In this document: one piece after another, positions 59,035 to 64,000 of the stretch
Layout: each line of letters opens with the position of its first letter
Numbering within the stretch: position 1 is the stretch's first letter
Assembly (NCBI GenBank): GCA_001972305.1
Contig: BDDD01000910.1
Coordinates: 4,285 to 68,284, forward strand
Length of the DNA: 64,000 nucleotides
From: Cephalotus follicularis
Lineage: Eukaryota; Streptophyta; Magnoliopsida; Oxalidales; Cephalotaceae
Reading direction: 5' to 3'
Notes under the pieces: model-generated
Database searches by the model: none
The model's input: only the letters and a program-made list of their open reading frames with translations
What the model was told of the DNA's origin: nothing
Position numbers and translations under genes: made by a program

Positions 59035-59650
59035 GGATATATTGTTTAGTGTTTGTTTGTGTGCTAGATTTCAAGCTTGTCCAAAAGAATCACATTTGCA
59101 TGCCGTAAAACGCATTTTCAAATATTTAGCATATACACCGACCTTAGGATTATGGTATCCTAGGAATTCATCATTTGACCTTCACACTTACTCCGATGCC
59201 AATTTCGGAGGATATAAAGTGGATAGAAAAAGCACAAGTGGTACTTGTCAATTCTTAGGCAATATGCTCATTTCTTGGTTTAGCAAGAAACAAAATTCAG
59301 TAGCTCTTTCAACTACTGAAGCTGAATACATTGCCGCAGGTAGTTGTTACGCACAAGTAATGTGGATGAAGCAACAACTCCTTGATTATGGACTTACTTT
59401 TGAAAAAGTACCAATTAGGTGTGATAACACTAGTGCTATTTGCTTAGGGAAAAATCCCGTTCATCATTCAAGAACCAAGCACATAGACATTAGATATCAC
59501 TTCATTAAAGACCATATTGAAAAGGGTGATATAGAACTAGTTTTCGTCCCGACCGAAGACCAAGTCGCGGACATTTTTACAAAACCCTTAGATGAGAACA
59601 CTTTTTCTAAGTTTAGAAGAGAATTAGGTTTATGTGAGATTGAATGATGT
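59035..59650 (+). pseudogene. F2 end of reverse transcriptase and RNase H
   Basis: Begins in the copia block DI.FSVCLCARFQACPKESHLHAVKRIFKYL (59035-59130) at the RT/RNase H hinge. RNase H: YSDANFGGYKVDRKSTSG (59190-59245), LISWFSKKQNSVALSTTEAEYIA (59270-59335), CDNTSAICLGKNPVHHSRTKHIDIRYHFIKD (59420-59510), then ADIFTKPLDE (59570) to the stop after GLCEIE. The RNase H stretch looks whole. Confidence 0.92.
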
Positions 59651-59754
59651 TTATGATGTCTAAATGATATGTTTGATTGAATGCACATTTGATATGATGT
59701 TTGATTTTTAGTTTTTGTTCTGTTTTTGGTTGATTTTTCTGCTATTTTTTTACA

Positions 59755-60040
59755 AAAGAGTCGACTTCTTTTCTGGAAATTGTATGCTTTACTTAATCGC
59801 GTCAACTCCTTTTCTGGAAAAATCCTGCCTTATGAAAATGTCGTCGATCCTTTTTTGAAAAATGACGATTCTTTTGTATTTCACTAAAACACGTCGACTT
59901 CATCTAGAACGCGTCGATGCTTTTCAAAACGCATCGTTTCTGCAGCTATATTTTAAAGAACGCGTCGACCTCTTTTCAAATCACGTCGACCTCTTTTGCT
60001 CAGAAATCGACTTCTTCATAAAACGTCGACCTCATGTTCA
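59755..60040. repeat. TCGA-type cluster between F2 pol and the extra ORF
   Basis: About ten sites (GAGTCGACTTCTTTTCTGG, ACACGTCGACTTCAT, AACGCGTCGACCTCTTTT, TCACGTCGACCTCTTTT, AAAACGTCGACCTCATG). It is 200-480 bases upstream of the extra ORF's start, inside the element body rather than an LTR. Confidence 0.8.
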
Positions 60041-60237
60041 TTTCCTCACTTTACCTCCTTTTATGAGATTTTAAAAATTTTCGTTTCTCTCCGTGTTTCT
60101 TTAAAAATCGTTTTATTTGGTCGAAATACACTCCCTGATTACTTCTTCATCCTCAGAATCAATTTTCGTCTTGTCCAAATCCGTCGTTTTTGTAATTCTC
60201 TGTGTATTTCCCTTGTGCACACCATCTGTTCGACAAA

Positions 60238-61565
60238 ATGGTCAGGACAAAACAGGGTGGCAAAAAGAAGGGTGCTTCTTCATCTCAGCCTCCGAAATCT
60301 GCTAAAAAGCAGAGGCTTGAGATTAGAGAACCATCTCTCGACCCTGCTCTACAATCGGATTCCGAATCCGAAGAGCAAGCCCCCATTCCTTTGAGAAGTG
60401 TAGCTTTTGTTGACATGGGAGGGAGAAACATTGATTTAAACTTCTGTTCCTCTGAATTCTCTTTTGTGTCTTGGTTAGAGGATCTCAATCTCAATCCTCT
60501 AGTTCAAATTTCTGACCCCTTCTATATCAAATTGGTCAAAGAATTCTATTCTAACCTTAGAATGGCTTCTAACCAAAATGAGGAATTTGCCCTTTCTTCT
60601 TCTGTTAAAGGAGAAAGAATTTTCTTAAATGCTAGGATTCTGGCTTCCATTTTACATATTCCACACATCGGTCTATATGTCTTTGAACACAAGAAATGGC
60701 CGGAGGTTGAGGGTTTTCACCCTAACCAAATTTTGTCAATTTTGTACCCTAACGATCCAAATGTACAGCCCAACATGGCTCTGACCACAAATCGTTTGTC
60801 AGTAGACCATAGACTCCTCCACCATCTCATAGTTCATCAAATCTTACCCACCGGTGGAGGGTATGCTAAGTTGTCAAGAATGCAAGTCTTTCTTATGTGG
60901 TGCATTCTTTCAAAAATTGAGTTTTGTTTCCCTCTTCTTATGCTCAAGACTATGGTTAGAGCGTTTTCACAAAAAAATCCGTTCTACCTTTTGGCTCTAT
61001 TCTCACAAAAGTCTTCCAACACTTTCACATTCGACTAGAAGGGGAGGTTGCAACAAAATTAAAGAAAGAAGATACATACAATAAGAGCACACTGAATCGG
61101 ATGGGGTGGAAGAAACAGGAAGGAATCTGGACATACTGTCCCAAAGTGGATCAAGTACCAAGGATTGCAAGGGAAGAGCAAGAGGACAACCCTCCTTGGG
61201 AAGCTCAAGAACAAGCTGCCCCTGCTCAGCCACAAGCTCAAAGCTCTTCATCCACCACTGATTATGACAGGATGATGGAGTTCATGCAATCTCAGTTTGC
61301 TTCCATGCAAGCCTCGCTTGATGATAATTTTAAGCAAATCAACACACGGCTTGGTAGATTGGAGGCAGATCATAAAATACTTCATTCTGACTACGAACAC
61401 GTTGATGACACCGTCTACTACGATCTAAGAGTCGTTAAGAAGCGTCTTAAAAGAATGGAGCGTAAACTTGCCGACTCCAAGACTATCGATCGTTGCGAAG
61501 AGACTTCGGGCGATGAAGGCGATAAATCCTCCGATTCTGATACCCCTGCTCCTGCTGCATCTTGA
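60238..61565 (+). pseudogene. F2 extra 3' ORF (Sirevirus env-like position, unknown function)
   Basis: This region lies between RNase H and the polypurine tracts, where Sireviruses may carry an envelope-like or other extra gene. The likely start is ATG 60238 (MVRTKQGGKKKG), though an in-frame ATG at 60202 exists. A short Lys/Ser-rich basic N terminus (possible nuclear signal) is followed by an acidic patch (SDSESEEQ). A compact-looking domain spans about 60400-60990 (SWLEDLNLNPLV, KLVKEFYSNLRMA, ARILASILHIPHIGLYVFE, LLHHLIVHQILPTGGGYAKLSRMQ). The C-terminal part is Gln/Ala/Pro-rich, with a coiled-coil-like stretch (MQSQFASMQASLDDNF...RLGRLEADHKIL) and an acidic Ser/Asp end. I see no convincing signal peptide or membrane span. 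The central domain recalls the 'putative plant transposon protein' family found in many plant retroelements; this is from memory, not a search. Probably broken about once. Confidence 0.6.
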
Positions 61566-62201
61566 TTGTTTTGTTGCTGTTTTTGTTGCTATTTTAATGA
61601 ACCTTGATGTTCATTTGTATTTTTTCTTTATGAAATTCTAGTTTGTAAAAGACAATGTTGTCAATGCTTTTATGATATTAATGAAATGTTTATGTGTTCA
61701 TGGATTTGTGTTTATGAAATGATGTTGTGAATTAATGTTTATGTTTTTGATATAATTGTGTTGAATGAATGAGTTGCATAAATGTGGTTTCTAATATTTA
61801 TTGCAGACACTTTGATAATTTTTTGCAAAATGCCTATACTCACTCTTTTCACCCTTCCTTATATTAAGGGGGAGCTAACATTTTTTGCCTTTTTGTAGTA
61901 CTTTTTGATGCTATACAAAAAAGGGGGAGAATAAGCTCAAAATTTATGTTAGTATCAAAGAAGCAGAACAAAGGGGGAGTTTAGTGCTTAAGCTCTCAAG
62001 TTATTGTTAACTTGGAGAAAAGACTCACATTTTGGAGAAAATATTCAAGGAAGCATAACTTATGACTTAATTGAATATTGCATACTCAATATAATCTCTG
62101 CAAAAATATATCTATTTATTTTCTCTTATGTTTCTTAAATTGGTATGACTTTAATTCTTGCCTTTTGAGCAAATTTTTGTCATCATCAAAAAGGGGGAGA
62201 T
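61566..62201 (+). other. F2 3' non-coding region with four polypurine tracts
   Basis: A+T-rich, no coding sequence seen. Tracts with the core AAGGGGGAG occur at 61865-61874, 61917-61930, 61969-61980 and 62190-62200, the last directly before the 3' LTR. Repeated polypurine tracts upstream of the 3' LTR are a known Sirevirus feature. Confidence 0.85.
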
Positions 62202-62319
62202 TGTTGACTATTTAGTCTCAATCCTTGTTTTGATGATAACATATTTGCATTTGACAAGTCTACTTAATGTGCAAGGAATTACAAGATGAGTACCAAAGCA
62301 AAAATGCTATCTGCAGAAG

Positions 62320-62835
62320 AAAACATCGACCTTCCAGGAATAACATCGACGTCCGTACAGAAAGACATCGACGCCTTTCATGCCTGAAGTTACAGGACAA
62401 TTTCACACAAAGACATCGACTTCTAAAGGCGAAAACATCGACGTCCGTACGAAAGAAGTCGATCCCTATCTCAAAGACATCGACGTCTTTGGGTACAAAA
62501 GTTACAGGACATTTTCGTGCAATGACATCGACGCTTATCACTAAAGACATCAACGTCCGTACGAAAGACATCGACGCCTTTCAATGAACATCGACGCCTT
62601 CCTAGAGCAACCTGGATTTCCCAAAAAACACATCGACTCTTACAGAAGTAGTCGACGAGATGTTCAAAGTGTAAATACCTGGAGATTTCCCAGAAAAGAC
62701 ATCGACGCCTTTTGGAAAGAAGTCGACGTCTTTTTAAATAACAAGACCCAGGAAAACAGGAACGTCTAGTACAAGCACTACAACAGCTATCAGCTACAAA
62801 GACATCGACGCCTTTCTGAAAGAAGTCGACGTCTT
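62320..62835. repeat. TCGA-palindrome cluster in F2 3' LTR
   Basis: Same array as 54955-55500, about sixteen sites, e.g. AACATCGACGTCCG, GAAAGACATCGACGCC and AAAGAAGTCGACGTC. Confidence 0.85.
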
Positions 62836-62929
62836 TATACCAGCAGAGACAAAAATCAAAGATTGCAACTATACATTTATCAATCAAAAGCTTCCACAAA
62901 TCATGCAACGGCTACAAACCTTTTATGGC

Positions 62930-62937
62930 TATAAAAG
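62930..62937 (+). promoter_or_regulatory. TATA box of F2 3' LTR
   Basis: TATAAAAG, identical context to 55587-55594. Confidence 0.75.
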
Positions 62938-63157
62938 GAAGACTGAAACCTCTGAGAAGGTGTGGGAAAACAAGTGCAGAACATCATACATACAAAGATC
63001 AAGCAAAACAAACATACAAAGATCAAATCAAATTCAAAAAGCTTTCTCTTCATTTTTAAGCTATTTTCTTGTTCTCAACTGAATTGAACAATTATCTTGT
63101 AATATCCAACCTGTGAGAGGTTTAGCTACAAACAGCCCCCCCTTGTAGTTTATTCAC

Positions 63158-63162
63158 TTATG
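63158..63162. repeat. Target-site duplication of F2, right copy (CTTAT)
   Basis: CTTAT directly after TTTATTCA; partner at 54832-54836. Confidence 0.9.
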
Positions 63163-64000
63163 AGCATTTGGGTGCAAGTATTTCGTACATAACAACGACA
63201 AGGACAACCTTGGTGAGTTCGACGCAAAAGCAGACGAAGGTATTTTGCTTGGACACTCCAATTCTAGTAAGGCATATAGAATTTTTAATAAGAAAAGATT
63301 AATTGTTGAAGAATCTGTGCATGTTACTTTTGATGAGTCTAATATTATTTCTAGTAATATTGATGATGATGATGATGTTGATTTTCTCTAAGAAAAAGTA
63401 AATGATATATCTTTGAGTGATAGTTAACATTTAGATGATGTAGTTGGAATATCTTCACAACCTTTAGATATTAGTATTCCCCAAGTTAGAAATAAGAATC
63501 TCATTAGAGACCATCCTATTGATGCAATCATAGGTAACCCTTCAAGAAGTGTAACAACTAGATCCTCATATAATACGTGTAACTATTTAGCTTTTCTTTC
63601 ACAAATCGAGCCTAAAAATATAAATGAGGCCAAAAATGATGAATTATGGATTATAGCTATGCAAGAAGAGCTAAATTAGTTTAAACTCAATAATGTGCGG
63701 GAACTAGTAGCTAGACCTGACAATCATTCTGTTATTGGAACTAAATGGGTGTTTAGAAATAAAATGGATGATCAAGGCATAGTAGTTAGAAATAAGGCTT
63801 GATTAGTTGCTAAAGGATATTCACAGGAAGAAGGAATAGATTTTGATGAAACGTATGCTTCCATAGCTAGACTTGAATCCATTCGCATGTTACTTGCATT
63901 TACATCTCATAAGAATTTTACTTTATATCAAATGGATGTTAAAAGTGCCTTTTTAAATGGATTTATTAAAGAAGAAGTTTTTGTTGAACAACCCTCTGGT
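63163..64000 (+). pseudogene. F1 integrase end and reverse transcriptase start (continuation, off the right edge)
   Basis: After F2 the F1 text resumes in the region following the integrase core: ADEGIFLGHSNSSKAYRIFN near 63225-63285 and VEESVHVTFDES near 63307-63345. An acidic linker follows. Then RT: IGTKWVFRNKMDDQGIVVRNKA near 63735-63800, [18 protein letters not shown] near 63808-63860 and [12 protein letters not shown] near 63927-63962, going on past the window edge. Broken in several places. Confidence 0.88.

Larger units (their letters stand above)
54837..63157 (+). mobile_element. Sirevirus-like Ty1/copia element F2, with gypsy fragment A3 inside
   Basis: 5' LTR 54837-55910, then A3 (55911-59034, minus), the end of RT with RNase H, an extra ORF (60238-61565), several polypurine tracts and 3' LTR 62202-63157, bounded by CTTAT duplicates. 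Extra ORF after RNase H, multiple polypurine tracts, and palindromic LTR repeats are recognised Sirevirus traits. Gag, protease, integrase and most of RT are not present. Over the first about 200 bases the two LTRs differ by one base plus one motif unit, so F2 inserted recently relative to the others. It is incomplete and cannot be autonomous. Confidence 0.88.
62202..63157 (+). repeat. 3' LTR of F2
   Basis: TGTTGACTATTTAGTC ... AGCCCCCCCCTTGTAGTTTATTCA, 956 bp. It is nearly identical to the 5' LTR over the shared part, with one fewer GACATCGACGCCTT unit near its start. TATA box at 62930. Its end, CCCCTTGTAGTTTATTCA, is shared with H. Confidence 0.9.
51377..64000 (+). mobile_element. Ty1/copia element F1 (Sirevirus-like), split by F2, runs off the right edge
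   Basis: 5' LTR 51377-52650, primer site, gag, protease and integrase up to 54836, then, after F2, integrase C-terminal part and RT from 63163. Integrase before RT marks it as copia. The LTR opening TGATGACATTTATATGTTACAATC resembles F2's TGTTGACTATTTAGTCTCAATC, placing both in one group. It sits in E2's RNase H (…CTACACATCTCCTCGA at 51361-51376). Roughly ten breaks. Confidence 0.88.

Overview
The window looks like plant nuclear DNA, probably pericentromeric or other gene-poor heterochromatin. I find no host gene, rRNA or tRNA gene. Essentially every base belongs to an LTR retrotransposon or an LTR fragment, inserted into one another. Grounds for calling it a plant: Ty3/gypsy elements of the Del/Tekay chromovirus type (2.5-3 kb LTRs, chromodomain-like tail after integrase), Ty1/copia elements of Sirevirus type (extra ORF after RNase H, several polypurine tracts), and initiator-Met-tRNA primer sites (TGGTATCAGAGC/A). 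The species cannot be told; a eudicot is a guess. All elements are treated as fossils. Names A1-A3, B1, B2, C, D, E, E2, F1, F2 and H are labels for this annotation only.

Layout, left to right. 1-4367 (-): gypsy A1, running off the left edge. 4368-8225 (+): integrase end and 3' LTR of gypsy C. 8226-19298 (-): gypsy B1, whose 5' LTR holds solo LTR D (15509-18687, duplicated target AACTC). 19299-45942 (+): gypsy E, a gag-only non-autonomous element; its 3' LTR is split by gypsy A2 (25471-45062, +), whose own 3' LTR is split by gypsy B2 (34337-43817, +, target AATCC). 45943-51376 (+): gypsy E2, related to E but with pol, whose 5' LTR region also holds a copia-like remnant H (about 46081-47944). 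51377-64000 (+): copia F1, split by Sirevirus-like copia F2 (54837-63157, +, target CTTAT). F2 in turn holds a minus-strand gypsy fragment A3 (55911-59034) where its gag-to-RT region should be.

The insertion order can be read from the nesting: E2 is the outermost host; E and F1 entered it; B1 and A2 entered E; C and D entered B1; A1 entered C; B2 entered A2; F2 entered F1. By eye the LTR pair of F2 is the most alike, so F2 looks youngest of the pairs compared.

The most interesting signal is not a gene. Clusters of short palindromes centred on TCGA (CAGTCGACTG, AGCGTCGACGCT, GACGTCGATGTC, ACATCGACGTC and variants) occur in LTRs, and sometimes internal non-coding DNA, of both gypsy and copia families here. 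The TCGA core is shared while the arms differ between lineages. C's long LTR lacks the clusters. Other points of note are the gag-only element E, the extra 3' ORF of F2, hairpin-bearing repeats in H, and a rearranged inverted/direct repeat in E's 5' LTR.
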